NCBI GenBank assembly: GCA_977006965.1 | Contig: OZ345379.1 | Location: 2,194,790 to 2,258,789, forward strand | DNA length: 64,000 nucleotides | DNA from: Phymatolithon calcareum | Taxonomy: Eukaryota; Rhodophyta; Florideophyceae; Hapalidiales | Reading direction: 5' to 3' | Shown: positions 1 to 10,475 of the stretch, in pieces | Position numbering within the stretch: the first letter of the stretch is position 1 | Layout: every line of letters begins with the position of its first letter | Translations under genes and position numbers: made by a program | Notes under the pieces: model-generated | Told to the model about the DNA's origin: nothing | The model's database searches: none | The model's input: only the letters and a program-made list of their open reading frames with translations

Positions 1-1
1 A

Positions 2-1309
2 GAGCCGGAAGCCTGTGCCGGACAGAACCTCGGACGATTGTTGCACTTTGTCAGCCGCGACGGGATGGACATTGCAGGTGTCGGGGTCAAGACAGCGTCC
101 AAACTTCTCGACTCGGGACTTGTTGTGCGACTCGCGGACATCTTTAAACTTTCCGTGGAAGATATTATGGGTATTGATGGCTTCCAGGAGAAGAGCTCAC
201 GTGCGCTGCATGCGGCCATTGAAACTGCGGCGACGGAGCGCTCCCTTGAGCGGCTCATCTTTGCGCTGGGCGTCCCTGGTATCGGCCGTGCGAGTGCGCG
301 CGCTCTCGCGCTTAATGCAGTCACCATTGATGGATTGCGGAACCTCACTCGCGGCGGGGACCCAACTCTACTGAACATGCCCAACGTTGCGGAAAAAAGT
401 GCGAAGCGCATTGCGGAGTACCTGGGAATGGTGCGGTTGCAGGCGGAACTTGCGGAACTTGCAAAGACTTTGCAGCTGAGCGGAATTGTCGATGAGCCCG
501 ATGTGGAAGATGGAGAGTCAGCGAACCAGGTGAAAACGGTGGTTGACGGGATTGAAATTTCGGGAAAACTGTTCGCAGTCACCGGCACATTGCATTCCAT
601 GCCGCGCGCAGAAGCGGTGAAGCGCATAAAAGCAGCGGGCGGTAAAATTTCCCCTACCGTTACCCGGAAGACTGACTACTTGATCTCGGGAGTGGACCCT
701 GGGTTCAAGTACCACAAGTCGCAGCGTCTGGGGGTTCGCATATTGTTTGAAGAAGACTTGGAAGGATTGTTCAAGGATTCCAATGACGCAACTTCAAATT
801 CGTTGGAGAATGGCAAAGGTCCTATCGCCGGCGAACTGGAGCCCGCGCGGCCAAAGCTTCTGGACAATGAAGAAATTCAAAGAATCATAAAAGCAAGCGA
901 GGTGTCCGAAGGTGATGAAGTGGCTCTTTTGGGTGCTGTTAGCGGTGCCGAATCCGGGTCTTCAGCACCAAATCGCAAGCCCCGTCCACCGCCCAGGGAG
1001 ATATCGTTGGGTCAGTCGCTTGTAGAGAGTATGGAGGCGCTTGGAGATTTGGAGGGTGCGGCTGAAATTAAGGCGAAGTTGGGGCGTGCCGCGCCGTCAA
1101 AGTCCAGGTCGGAACGAGTCAAGAAGGGCTTTAAGTCAAAGAAGCTGTCGAAGTCGCAGATAGAAATGGAGAACTATGACAAGTCGTTTGAGGGTAATGT
1201 GGTATTTCCGACGGAAGAGGAGTTGGATCGGGAGCTGGGCGTTTTCCTCAAAGACCCCGAGGTGCTAGCGCATCTCGCCGAACTTGAGAAACGGTATCCT
1301 GTGGACTGA
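2..1309 (+). CDS. ligA-like: NAD+-dependent DNA ligase (LigA type), C-terminal part, 5' end outside window
   Basis: This frame is open from the window edge to TGA at 1307. Enzymes of this family seal nicks in duplex DNA using NAD+. The visible part begins near the zinc-finger end, where the HFVSRDGMDIAGVG block (nt 41-82) matches the LigA segment joining zinc finger and helix-hairpin-helix domain. HhH repeats follow, with GVPGIGRASARALA near nt 269-310. A BRCT domain lies at about nt 548-778 (GKLFAVTGTL start, GVRILFEEDL end). The adenylation and OB domains would lie upstream, outside the window. Bacterial LigA normally ends at the BRCT, but here about 176 residues follow, rich in K, S, E and P, ending near KRYPVD. 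In a eukaryotic genome such a ligase may serve an organelle or have been acquired by transfer. That part is inference. No frameshift is seen in the visible part, so it looks functional. Confidence 0.9.
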   Translation, partial: EPEACAGQNLGRLLHFVSRDGMDIAGVGVKTASKLLDSGLVVRLADIFKLSVEDIMGIDGFQEKSSRALHAAIETAATERSLERLIFALGVPGIGRASARALALNAVTIDGLRNLTRGGDPTLLNMPNVAEKSAKRIAEYLGMVRLQAELAELAKTLQLSGIVDEPDVEDGESANQVKTVVDGIEISGKLFAVTGTLHSMPRAEAVKRIKAAGGKISPTVTRKTDYLISGVDPGFKYHKSQRLGVRILFEEDLEGLFKDSNDATSNSLENGKGPIAGELEPARPKLLDNEEIQRIIKASEVSEGDEVALLGAVSGAESGSSAPNRKPRPPPREISLGQSLVESMEALGDLEGAAEIKAKLGRAAPSKSRSERVKKGFKSKKLSKSQIEMENYDKSFEGNVVFPTEEELDRELGVFLKDPEVLAHLAELEKRYPVD

Positions 1310-1361
1310 TGTGCAGGGAAGGGGCTGGATGTCGTGCTTATTTTTGTCTTCTTTTTCTAAC

Positions 1362-1376
1362 AGTAAACCCATCATA
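1362..1376. repeat. Left target-site duplication (15 bp)
   Basis: The sequence AGTAAACCCATCATA here is repeated exactly at 2026-2040. It flanks the LINE copy at 1377-2025, as expected after target-primed reverse transcription. Confidence 0.9.
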
Positions 1377-2025
1377 GAGAAAAAATTCAGAAGAGCTTCA
1401 AGCCACAAGTAACGACATCACATCGATGGAAACCAGAGAACCGTTTGATGAAGCGATGAAGCACATAATAGCGAACCAATCTGCAGAAGAACTCCGATCA
1501 GCATTCCTGGCAAAGGAAGGAGAGAGCCTTGAATCAAAGAGAAAGAGGAAAATTCCGTACGACAAGACAAGAGAACTCCCTGCAATACTCAAATTTCCAC
1601 AACTGAAACACAGGCAACTGGCGGTTCAGTACACCTTTGGAAGATTTCCTCAAGTGTCTACCACACTGATGGCAGATATTCGGAAACAAAGTCAGACAGC
1701 ACATGGAGACCCTGGATCGCAACTTGTCAGCCTATGAACTCGAGGAAGACGACAGAGCGGCAACTGAGAAGGCATTAGATGACCTTTTGCTCTTCAGCAA
1801 AAGCATCATCGAGAGTATGCAGCATGAAGAAGATCTGTACTGAAAGAAGAAGCGACGCCTCGAAACTGCTACGAAGAGCAATCAAAACAACCGAACACAT
1901 GCTAGCGTCTCAGATATAATGCCAGACATAAGAGTAGAGCCGCCCTAGCGAGGGCAGCACCTGAGGAAGCCCTGCCCGTATATTCCTATGACTGCGGGGC
2001 TTTAAAAAAATTGCAATAAAAAAAA
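1377..2025 (+). mobile_element. 5'-truncated LINE copy with poly(A) tail
   Basis: A 649-bp retrotransposon copy lies between perfect 15-bp direct repeats. It starts at GAGAAAAAATTCAG and ends in TTGCAATAAA plus an A run. It is nearly identical to the longer minus-strand copy at 18389-19104. Its frame begins METREPFDEAMKH (1426) and is broken by a 2-bp loss near 1678 relative to the other copy, so only 103 codons remain. The protein resembles the basic and acidic tail segment after the RT domain in LINE ORF2, with FGRFPQVSTT as a recognisable block. It sits 53 bp beyond the ligase stop on the same strand, and its AATAAA (2015-2020) could act as a polyadenylation signal for the ligase transcript. 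Confidence 0.88.
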
Positions 2026-2040
2026 AGTAAACCCATCATA
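2026..2040. repeat. Right target-site duplication (15 bp)
   Basis: This is an exact copy of 1362-1376 placed directly after the poly(A) tail of the LINE copy. Confidence 0.9.
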
Positions 2041-4396
2041 TCTCTCAAGGCTACCTTCACGGATACATGGGTCGTCTGCGAAATACTGGCAATTATACTA
2101 GACGACGTTAGTGCCCTTTCCAGATTCGGAGGACGTTTTTGAGACTGAGTGGCAAACCAGGAAACAGCTGAATGAGTCATCATCCAGCCGTCTAATGAAT
2201 TTGGGGGGGGGGGCGAAACTTATTCATCGCCAAATTTTGGCTTGATGACGTTTGGTTTCGTTGAAGTGGCAACACCGCAATGCGGCCACAAAGATTCTGA
2301 TTTTAACACAAACATTCAGCAGCGAGTTTGTCGACAGGAATGGGAGCAAAGGGTCCGAAAGCTACCAAGCGACAATGAAGCGCGTTGAATAAAAGGGCGA
2401 GACAGAAAAGCGGTTCCATAAAGAAGTCAATTCGAAGTACCAGGCTCCGGTTTTCTTGACTTTATGCACAGAAAAGCATGCTGGACGACAAGCTCGCAAA
2501 TCATACGCAGTTCAACATCTTTTTCAAATTTATCCAAATTGGCATGATGAGTGTGCTTTTGAAGAACAGACGCAATGAACGGTGCAGCCAAACGAAGAAA
2601 CCCCATGACATGCTCATTTCCCATCAATCTCCTTCCGCGCGAAGTTACAACTACCTAAGCATCGGAGCCTCTGATCAGAAATCGCAATATGGCGGTACAA
2701 GGTCTGTGGAAGACAAGGTCCCCGCGTTCCAAGGTCTACAGATCTTCCTGCTTTGAGCGGTAAGGGTCGAGGGTTATGGGCACAGCATTCCGGCGTACCA
2801 CTGCAGGAATTGAACTTGCGCCCATTTTCCCATATTAGTTCCCCTCTTCGAGACTATACCAGTAGCTCCAGAGGAGGATGACATTTCTGATACGGTAGGT
2901 GTCACAGAGTTACCATGGGACAGGCTCTCAAGACTTCTCTCAGTACCATGACATGTGGCTGTGTACGAAAGGTGCTGCGTGATTATCGATTTATCACGGC
3001 ACACAGTTGGAAGCCCCAAACTGTATAGCGTTAGAACGTTTCGTCCCATATCGTATAGCGGGGGAACAATTGCGTAGCAGTCTATCAATCAGTTTAGGAC
3101 GTAAACCATTCCAATTGCTCAAAAGAAAGCTTGAAGGAAGCACGATCAGCTATCAAGGTTCCTTCCTCAGTACAAGATGCTTACCAAGGACTATCGTCTT
3201 TGATCTGCCATCACTCGGGTGGACCGTTTCAGCCCGAACTTACCATATTCGACCTTCTTCGTCGTCGAATTTGGCAGGTGGCGTTTTAGGGCATCCGAAG
3301 ACTCTTGGAGAGGCTTTTGCGAAGCCGTTTGATTCCTGATGCAGCTCCAAGCAATTCTCCAGCCATAGCGCTACCATTATGCCTGGAACCAATCAGGTGG
3401 CAGGTTTTTTTCTTCCTTCTCGTGAACGGGGGTGATGTGTTCTTCTTGGAGTGAAGTCTCTCTCCTTTTTTTTCTTATGCATGCAATGGCTAAGCTACTA
3501 TTCGTACTATCCTACGTGGTGCTGTACCTGTCGTGCACCGACAAGTTTGAGACAGGCACGATGTGAATCACTATACCGTCAGATTGATAAAACCCTCTGT
3601 CTTATAACCACAAGAAGTGAGCTCGTGCTGCTCATTCAGTGAGACAGTGCTACACGTTGACTCTGGCGCAGAAGGAAGATTTTCTACCGACTTCCTTCAG
3701 TCAATATCATTTCCTACGTTTATGGTACACTCGGGATGATTGTAAGCAATGAAATTTGACTTTAGCGTCTGCTCCCAACTAAATGCCATCGTGCACAATA
3801 ATGGCACTTGAAAGATCAGTACATAGTCGCTGCTCTTCCACGGCGGTGTGCTGCAGACGCCAGTAAACCGAGGAGCAAATCAGAAATCCCTGCTTTTGAG
3901 GCAATCGAGTCCTACCAGATGAAATACAGTTTCTGGATATCTCTGTCCGAAATTCCACCTGGGGGGTAAAATTTACTTGATGCATGCAACTTCTCACCGC
4001 ATAATTTACACCTTCTGTACTTCGTTATGCACTGAGTTTGCAGTCACAACATGCGTCAAGATACATCGGCGTGAAAGGAGGGTGTCATGCTTGTAATAGA
4101 CAAGCTGAGGAGATCTGGGCGCTTTGGAGCAGCAGCCCCAAACCGGATCATGGGTTCTTGCACATCCCTAGGAATAAGACTGAAATCATTTACCATTTCG
4201 ACGCTTGCCGTACATACCTGTTCAAAATCCGTGGCAGCATCTGCCACTCTTGTTGTGGGGCAGGTGAACGAGTCCTCACACATGACGCCTTGCAAAGTGT
4301 GTAAGAAGAATACTGCATATTCTGCCGAAAAATCTTTAAGCAGTAGAACACTGACGAGAAATGCTGATACTGTACAGGTGAGGTAAAGACTGGCCA
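2041..4396. other. Intergenic region, no recognisable gene
   Basis: Only short frames without family resemblance are present. An 11-base G run lies at 2203-2213. I see no RNA gene, terminal inverted repeat or transposase motif here. Confidence 0.5.
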
Positions 4397-4397
4397 T
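4056..4397 (-). CDS. Possible small secreted or membrane protein, unrecognised
   Basis: A 113-codon frame begins at an internal Met (4397). The open frame itself reaches 4520. The chosen start gives a signal-like segment, MASLYLTCTVSAFLVSVLLL, followed by a cysteine-bearing chain of about 90 residues. I do not recognise the family. The shorter start is preferred because the 41 residues upstream are hydrophilic and would bury the signal-like segment. No supporting promoter is visible and the frame could be chance. Confidence 0.25.
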   Translation of the reverse strand: MASLYLTCTVSAFLVSVLLLKDFSAEYAVFFLHTLQGVMCEDSFTCPTTRVADAATDFEQVCTASVEMVNDFSLIPRDVQEPMIRFGAAAPKRPDLLSLSITSMTPSFHADVS

Positions 4398-4652
4398 GCG
4401 GGAACGAGAAAATTCTGCAACGCAAGATTCTACCTGCACATAGTCAACTAGGCACCACTGAGATATCACCGGAAAAGAATCAGACGATTTGTCTGAAGGT
4501 TGCATCTTGCAAGTGCTCAATGCAATAGATCATGAAGCGGACGCTCTTGCATAGCAAGAGTACTCCCTAACGGGACTTTCGCTTCGAAACTAGTGTACAG
4601 TACCACAATAACAGGGCCGAAAATCCACACTACTTGTCACCTTCAGGAATCT

Positions 4653-5723
4653 TTAGTTTCCTGAGGGGATTTGCATAACGACTTTGCCGTGAGCTCTCCG
4701 GCTTATCATCAAGTTGAACGCGTCCTTCGCCCCCTTTTCCGTAAATGGAAACGTTTTATTCTCGTGCAGCACAGCTTTCAGACGACCTTGTTCAGCAAGC
4801 TGCAATACTTCCTTGAGAAGTGCCGCATCAACTCCGCCAATATACATAGTATACTTCGGCACGGGTCCCCAAATTCTGGAGCGTATTTGGCGCCACAGCG
4901 GTCCAAGTAAGAACCCATGCAGCCCGAGATAAGATCTAATCTCAATATGCCACTCGTTGAGGACGACCGCTACGAATCGACCACCATTACCACCGGGCTT
5001 CAAGACATCGCGCAGACCGGGATTGCGCCATGCCTGCACCCCAACTGCGCAATCGATGATAACGTCAAACTTGTTCTCCACAAACTCGGGTACGGCAGAC
5101 CACTCCTCAGAGCGATAGTCCACGACGCGGTCAACACCGAGGGCGGCTAGCATAGTGGCATCTGTGGAAGTTGCAGCGATGTAGGCCGCCCCGGCGTTTC
5201 GGGCAAGCTGCACAATGGCATGACCAACGCCGCCGGACCCTCCGAGTACAAGTACGCGGTCGCCGGTCTTGACCGCAGCCACGCGTACTGCATTGATCGC
5301 GTGTCCGGCGCTGTTTGAAAGCGCAGCACCAGCAATAGGGGTCACGTTAGGCGGGCGGTGCGCAGTGGTCGAGGCGTCGACAAGGGCATACTCCGCCATG
5401 CCACCCTCTCCTTGAATGCCTCCCCACGTTGCCACCACCTCGTCGCCGACATTGAAGTTGGCGCATTTCTGGCTCGCTGTGTCAACCGCGGTAACCTCTC
5501 CGGACACATCAAGCCCCGGAATATAGGGGAAGCCACCCGTCGGCTTCTTGATCAGTCTCGCGTCACCTGAAAGCAAGCGGTAGTCCCCTGGAGTGAGACT
5601 GCAAGCATGTACTCGGATAAGGAGTTTGCCGCTTCCAGGTTTGATTGTCGGAACTGGGCGCTCACCTTCCGAGAGCACGTCGTCGGGTTTCCCAAAGTCT
5701 TTCGCCAAAATGCACTTCATCAT
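4653..5723 (-). CDS. Zinc-independent MDR oxidoreductase (quinone oxidoreductase-like)
   Basis: A complete 356-residue protein of the medium-chain dehydrogenase/reductase superfamily, of usual length. The N-terminal GroES-like half carries PYIPGLDVSGEV (66-77) and VGDEV (92-96). The Rossmann half has the NAD(P)H-binding glycine motif GGSGGVG (161-167), followed by LGVDRVVDYR (195-204), and the C-terminus carries the family's HGKVV. I see none of the cysteines of structural zinc-binding alcohol dehydrogenases, so it fits NAD(P)H-dependent quinone, enone or alkenal reductases. The substrate cannot be read from sequence. Start choice: MMKC at 5723 places the usual first strand at the N-terminus. 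The gene is more G+C-rich than the flanking DNA, is intronless and intact, and has no neighbour of related function. Confidence 0.92.
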   Translation of the reverse strand: MMKCILAKDFGKPDDVLSEGERPVPTIKPGSGKLLIRVHACSLTPGDYRLLSGDARLIKKPTGGFPYIPGLDVSGEVTAVDTASQKCANFNVGDEVVATWGGIQGEGGMAEYALVDASTTAHRPPNVTPIAGAALSNSAGHAINAVRVAAVKTGDRVLVLGGSGGVGHAIVQLARNAGAAYIAATSTDATMLAALGVDRVVDYRSEEWSAVPEFVENKFDVIIDCAVGVQAWRNPGLRDVLKPGGNGGRFVAVVLNEWHIEIRSYLGLHGFLLGPLWRQIRSRIWGPVPKYTMYIGGVDAALLKEVLQLAEQGRLKAVLHENKTFPFTEKGAKDAFNLMISRRAHGKVVMQIPSGN

Positions 5724-7369
5724 GTGGACACTGGATCGCGGAATTCCGCACCCAGGTTTCCAGATGTGGTAAATTTAAAGGATGTTGAAGCTGGACTGTA
5801 ACGTGCCTTTCTCGTTGTACTCTACATAATTGGCTGGCACGTGTGAGATTGTGATTCATGATAGCAGGCAGTGATTGGCTCCTTAGTTTTCCAGCCATCA
5901 TGACATCAAAATCTCTGCTGTATATGATGACACTGTACAGTACGGCGAATCTAAATTAGTTAGAGATGAGCATCAACGCAAATTTCGACATCAATTAATC
6001 AGCAAAATTTTCGCCGCTCGTTTACTGGCTTTCAATTGTTTCGTTGACTAATTGATGAATCAATAATTAATCAACAAGAAAATAGAAAGTGCTAGAATAT
6101 TTTTAAAATATTTTAACATTTTCTAACTTTTAAAAAAGTTTCTTAGTCACAATTATGAGCAGTCAAGTAACAAATGAAGCGCGTTTCGTACAAAACAGCG
6201 CAAACGAAGATTTAAACTATATTCAAATAATCTCAATTTGCCCGACCATAATTGACTAATCAATAATGTGATTTTCTAATCTGATTATTCATTAATAATC
6301 AGCATCAGCAATCTTGATATTCATCACAAGAGGGAGAGAGACGTCCAGGCATTTAGTTCATGCTGTGTGCATCTCAGATTCTGGTGCTAACTGCCACTTC
6401 TCGTCTGACGCAATGCTTAAGAAACTCCCAGTTGACATTACGGTGACGGCGGCGGATACTCTTACTAAAACGTAAACCTGGACCGGTTGTAGTACACTTG
6501 GAGCCAAGACCGATGCATTTCGCGTTCTGGAGTCAAGAAAACTTAAAACATATGATTTAAAGTGCGACAAGGCGTGTCGAATCACATCCAAAACGGCACA
6601 AGAAGTCCCAAGAAAAGAAATCGGCAGTGGAGCTGCGGCAGTCATTGCAAGGAAGATCGCGAAATGTGCCATCTCGCTTGCAATCTGAAATCGCAATGTA
6701 TCTGTCTCTTGCTGTCGTACAAGTCAGTGGCATTCCATTGTGAGCTCGGTCTATGGCGAAACAAGAAGGCTAAGGAAGACTCTGGCACCACACGACTTAG
6801 GGGAGATCGTATAGAGCGACCACGTCGGGAGTTCACCGCAAATGTCAGCTCGGAATATCAGACAGACCGGAAAGTTGAAATAATCACAGGATGGGGGGCA
6901 CCAAGAGCTCGCCAAGTTGAGTCACTGACTCGCACGTGCGTATCGCCGTTAGACCTGACAGTGCGAGGATAGTGTCGGTATTTCGTGGGGTGTGATAAGC
7001 AACCATCAGCGAGCAGGTTGGAGATTTCGATAGCATGAAGGCACCGCTCATCGCAGCGAGTAAAGGATCGCATCTCAAGCAAGCCACAATTGGCGAGAGA
7101 GAGAGCCGACTGCCTTGCCGACTGTGAGAGTGCAACAGATGTGGAAGCAGCAGAAGACGAGCAACTGTGCATCCATGATGCCATGAGAGGGCCTGTGCGG
7201 AGCACGAATGAAAACGAAATGGAACTAGAACGGCGATGAAGATTTCGAATCTCTGCTCTGGATACACTGACCGAACCCGACATCAATAGCCTTAGCAAAT
7301 CGAGCTGCACTCAAAGCAACGTCAAATCTCAAGGACGTCCACGACGCCAGATTCACATGCAGGAGCCCG
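5724..7369. other. Intergenic; AT-rich island at about 5940-6310
   Basis: Between the oxidoreductase and the LINE fragment no gene is recognised. The segment 5940-6310 is strongly AT-rich, full of TTAATTAAT-like palindromes, and bounded by imperfect inverted motifs (GATGAGCATCAACGC near 5967 and the reverse of GATGCTGATTATTA near 6295). It may be a decayed short inverted-repeat transposon. A frame at 6500-6690 (plus) and minus frames at 6858-7310 have no recognisable family. Confidence 0.4.
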
Positions 7370-8275
7370 CACATGTCTGGCCATAGCAAGAGTTCGAAAT
7401 GCTGTAGGATGCATACGTAAGCTTCGGGAGCTGGGAGTGAATGTTCGAAGATTCAAACCGGAGACATGCATCAGGATATTTAAGTTGCTAATTATCCCGA
7501 AATGGGAGTATACGTTACACGTTACTCCAATGACAAATCGATTGCTCTCGGCAATTGAGTCGGCAGAGGGCTTGTTCTACAAGAATGTTTTCGGAAAGTA
7601 TGCCGAACACTGCCGGGACCGAATGCGAGTTCTGTGCCGACTGGGACCACCAAAGATGAGGAGACGTCATCAAGCAGAAAGGTTTGCATTAAGCCTGGTA
7701 AGACACAAAAAGCGCCTTGAAGAAACAGAAGAGTACTTTGGAAGAGATGAGGACGTAAAGGAAGCAATGAAGGATATTGAATATCTCAAGATGTATGAAG
7801 ACTTGTCACAAGCCCTTCAGAAAGCCCAGGAGGGATATGTCACGAAGAAGAGGAGGAGAGAGGAAACAATTAAGGTATGGGAAAAGGAAGAAGAAGGCAG
7901 ATCAATGAAGATTCCTATTGAAGGCAAGCTACCAGGGATCCTTTACATAGGAGAAAGAACAACACGTTTAAGATGCCTAAGGCTGACATTCAACCGAGCA
8001 CCCCTTTGGCGGAAATCAGTGTTGGGTGCTTACTGTAGGATTACCGCGGTGATCGAACTAGTCGCCTTACAATGTACTCTAGCGTCGTCGAGGATGAGTA
8101 CACAAATTGAGTTTGAGTGCAAGATACTCACAGGTTCACTTATTGGGAGAGAATTACGAATCAAGAACGTTTTGAGTAGCCAGACGACTTTAGGGTAGAA
8201 ATTATCGCAAGAGCTGCCCCGTTACTCCAATGCGAGGCTTTGGGAGCTCTCAAAATAAAATCATCAAATATCCCC
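7370..8275 (+). mobile_element. LINE fragment: end of RT domain and ORF2 C-terminus
   Basis: A 253-codon frame (7437-8198) begins in the thumb region that follows the RT palm of non-LTR retrotransposons. Upstream in the same frame, ARVRNAVGCIRKLRELG is followed by FKPETCIRIFKLLIIPKWEY, matching the typical LINE pattern (L-K-A-L-V-x-P-x-L-E-Y). The rest is a long charged tail. Homology to a second copy at 17555-18388 plus 19119-19207 continues beyond the stop to about 8275, so the element extends past this frame. The RT core is absent, indicating 5' truncation or decay. The frame has not been broken. Confidence 0.75.
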
Positions 8276-8816
8276 GCACATGTCTTCTTGCTCACTTGCT
8301 CGCGTGCTCTTGAAGGGAAGATGCTCCGATCTCTCCTGAACTTCAATCCTTCCCGCTTACAGTACATTCTCAATAAATGTACACCTTTTGAGCTTTCTGA
8401 GAATCATTTCAAACAAGCAAACTCTCCGGTGTCCTGGTTGATTGTTCGTGAGCTTCCAGCAGATAGAGGTCAAAATTACGGAATGCAGCTGGCTGCAACT
8501 ACGATGCCTCCCAGGTGCATCAGACATGTCGCCTGTGGCGACCAATTGATCAACACCGTGTATGCACCCCGAATGGATTCAGCGATTATCAGACCCAGTA
8601 TGTGTTCTAGAGCGGCAGACTTGAGGTCACGCGGTATAATGATCTGTCGAGGTTTCGAAGGCTGTTGAAATTTTGTTCACTGGCCCTCAAACATTTCATT
8701 CATTGGCGTAACTGGGCGACAGGACCGCTGCAGGATAAGGATCTGGATATCACTGCGAAACAGTCCTTGTGAGTCTGTTTGGGACAAAGTATTACATGGA
8801 TACATACACGTCACTC
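8276..8816. other. Intergenic, nothing recognised
   Basis: A 142-codon plus-strand frame (8240-8668) overlaps the LINE 3' region and has no recognisable motif. No other signal is seen. Confidence 0.4.
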
Positions 8817-8819
8817 TCA
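8817..8819. repeat. Target-site duplication TCA (left)
   Basis: The trinucleotide TCA directly precedes the left terminal inverted repeat and recurs at 10026-10028. Three-base duplications are typical of PIF/Harbinger (normally TWA) and some CACTA elements. Confidence 0.5.
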
Positions 8820-10025
8820 GGGCCGTTCTTAACGCGTGCATGTATGTTCAGCATTTTGTAAGCAGTGTAACGCGTTTTGTTACAAGTGTCACTCGAACAT
8901 GCGCTCTCTGCATGATGTGTCTTAAGGACCTACATCCCCATCTTAGATTTTCACTTTTATTTTTTATGAGCTTGGCAATCCGAGAAGCTCATTGGACACA
9001 TTCTGTTATGGCAGTACATAACTGGCTAAGCAAAAAAAAAGTCCTCGCGCCGTGGAAACTTTTTCTAGAAATTCTCAGCAGAGGGTTCCTTCGAAAATCG
9101 GGACAGCTCCTTAAACGCGCAGTTTAAGACCACTTCCTGATCCGTTCTTCGCATTTCGAAAACTATTATAGAAAGCCAAGAATGTAGGTTATCCAAAAAT
9201 CAAAAAAAATCAAAGAAAGGGGATGAAATAAGGAGTGTAGAGCACTTTTCGTAATTCTTATCTGGAAAAAGAATCGCCTACAAAGATGGACAATTTTCTC
9301 GAAAAGGACTCGATAAATTTCTTATTGCCTCGGTCAAAAGTTTCGAATGGTTGTAGACTACCGCAGGAATACTGCAAATTTGGTAAAATCGAACGTCTAG
9401 GTGGCAAACAAGTTCGCGCCGCGAGACCGAAAGTTTTTTAAAATCGGCAAAGGAACAGGCGAAAAATATACTAAAATTCACGTTGCGCCCCGACGAGAAG
9501 CTGAAACTGTTCGAAGGAAACACAGTAAGCATTTTTCTGTAATGATTGATTAGAGCCGAATATTGGATACTTTTGAAGACTTCATATTTGAAAATATTTC
9601 ACTTGTTTCTACACTTTTTCTTGAAACTGGATACAGTCCCGTCGGTGCAAACGACATAATTAAAATTTTCATCCAGTTTATGAGCATTGTTTCGGCCAGT
9701 GAGAGCGCTTCAAAGATGGGGAAGTAGGTCCTTAACAGATGTGTCGCTGTTTCTGTAAGGCGAGTACGAAAACCAATTTCGCGCGCAATTGAACTATTAC
9801 AAAGGCGGTGTGTCGTCCAATGATTTTCCTCCTAGCGTTTCATTGCATCCAACGTGCCGGATCCTCCTCTTTCGTTGTACGCCTTCGAACATGCGCGAAC
9901 ATGCATACGCATGTTCAGAGCTTTTTAAGGCGTGACACTGAAGCAATATGATACCGGATCTACTCTCCAGTAAGCACACGAGAATTGAACAAACATGCCG
10001 AACATGCACGCGTTAAGAACGGCCC
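8820..10025. mobile_element. Non-autonomous DNA transposon with long, foldback-like inverted repeats
   Basis: A 1206-bp element. The first 24 bases (8820-8843, starting GGGCCGTTCTTAACGC) are repeated perfectly in inverted orientation at 10002-10025. Weaker inverted similarity runs about 15-20 bases further in. A second inverted pair lies inside: 8923-8943 (TAAGGACCTACATCCCC...) against 9714-9734, with one mismatch. The arms are unequal, 103 versus 291 bases from the termini. No transposase is present; the longest internal frames are under 100 codons and look like chance. The GGGCCGTT terminus and 3-bp duplication resemble Tourist-like PIF/Harbinger elements. A dead transposase of that superfamily lies at 25950-26511. 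Confidence 0.8.
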
Positions 10026-10028
10026 TCA
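10026..10028. repeat. Target-site duplication TCA (right)
   Basis: This is the right-hand copy of the TCA found at 8817-8819, directly outside the inverted repeat. Confidence 0.5.
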
Positions 10029-10475
10029 TTATAGCTCTTGTAGTCTATTCGGCTCCTAATAGGCTTTTTGCAGCCTTGCATTCCTTTTCTCACATTTCTA
10101 CTTCAAGATTTGGTTCACTGGGACAGAGCATTTGGAATTTGTCCAGCATATTGTTTCTTCATATCCTTCAAGAATTTATTGAACTCTCAGCGGGTGAACA
10201 TGAGAACGGAGAAGAATTAATCCTCTTTGTCAGAGCGGAGAAGCATTTATCTTTGAAGTGCGCGTATTTCGTGAGCCCATCACGCCGGGCGTCGACGACG
10301 AACAACCGTCTGGTGGTGCGCACTCTCCATATTGATTATAATCACCCTTTCAGACTAGTAAAGGCGATCGGCATAGTATCCAAAAGAAAATCGTACTCCT
10401 TCCTACAGGCCCGGACACTTATGGGGCTGGTCATGCTACATGGTGAGAGCCGTCATTAAAATTGACGCGAAAACT
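10029..10475. other. Intergenic, nothing recognised
   Basis: The plus-strand frame 9995-10459 straddles the transposon end and has no family resemblance. The space serves as the 3' flank of the minus-strand gene that follows. Confidence 0.4.

Noticed and set aside
15-374. 119-codon plus-strand frame at the window start
   Set aside because: It is a shadow in another phase of the LigA coding sequence.
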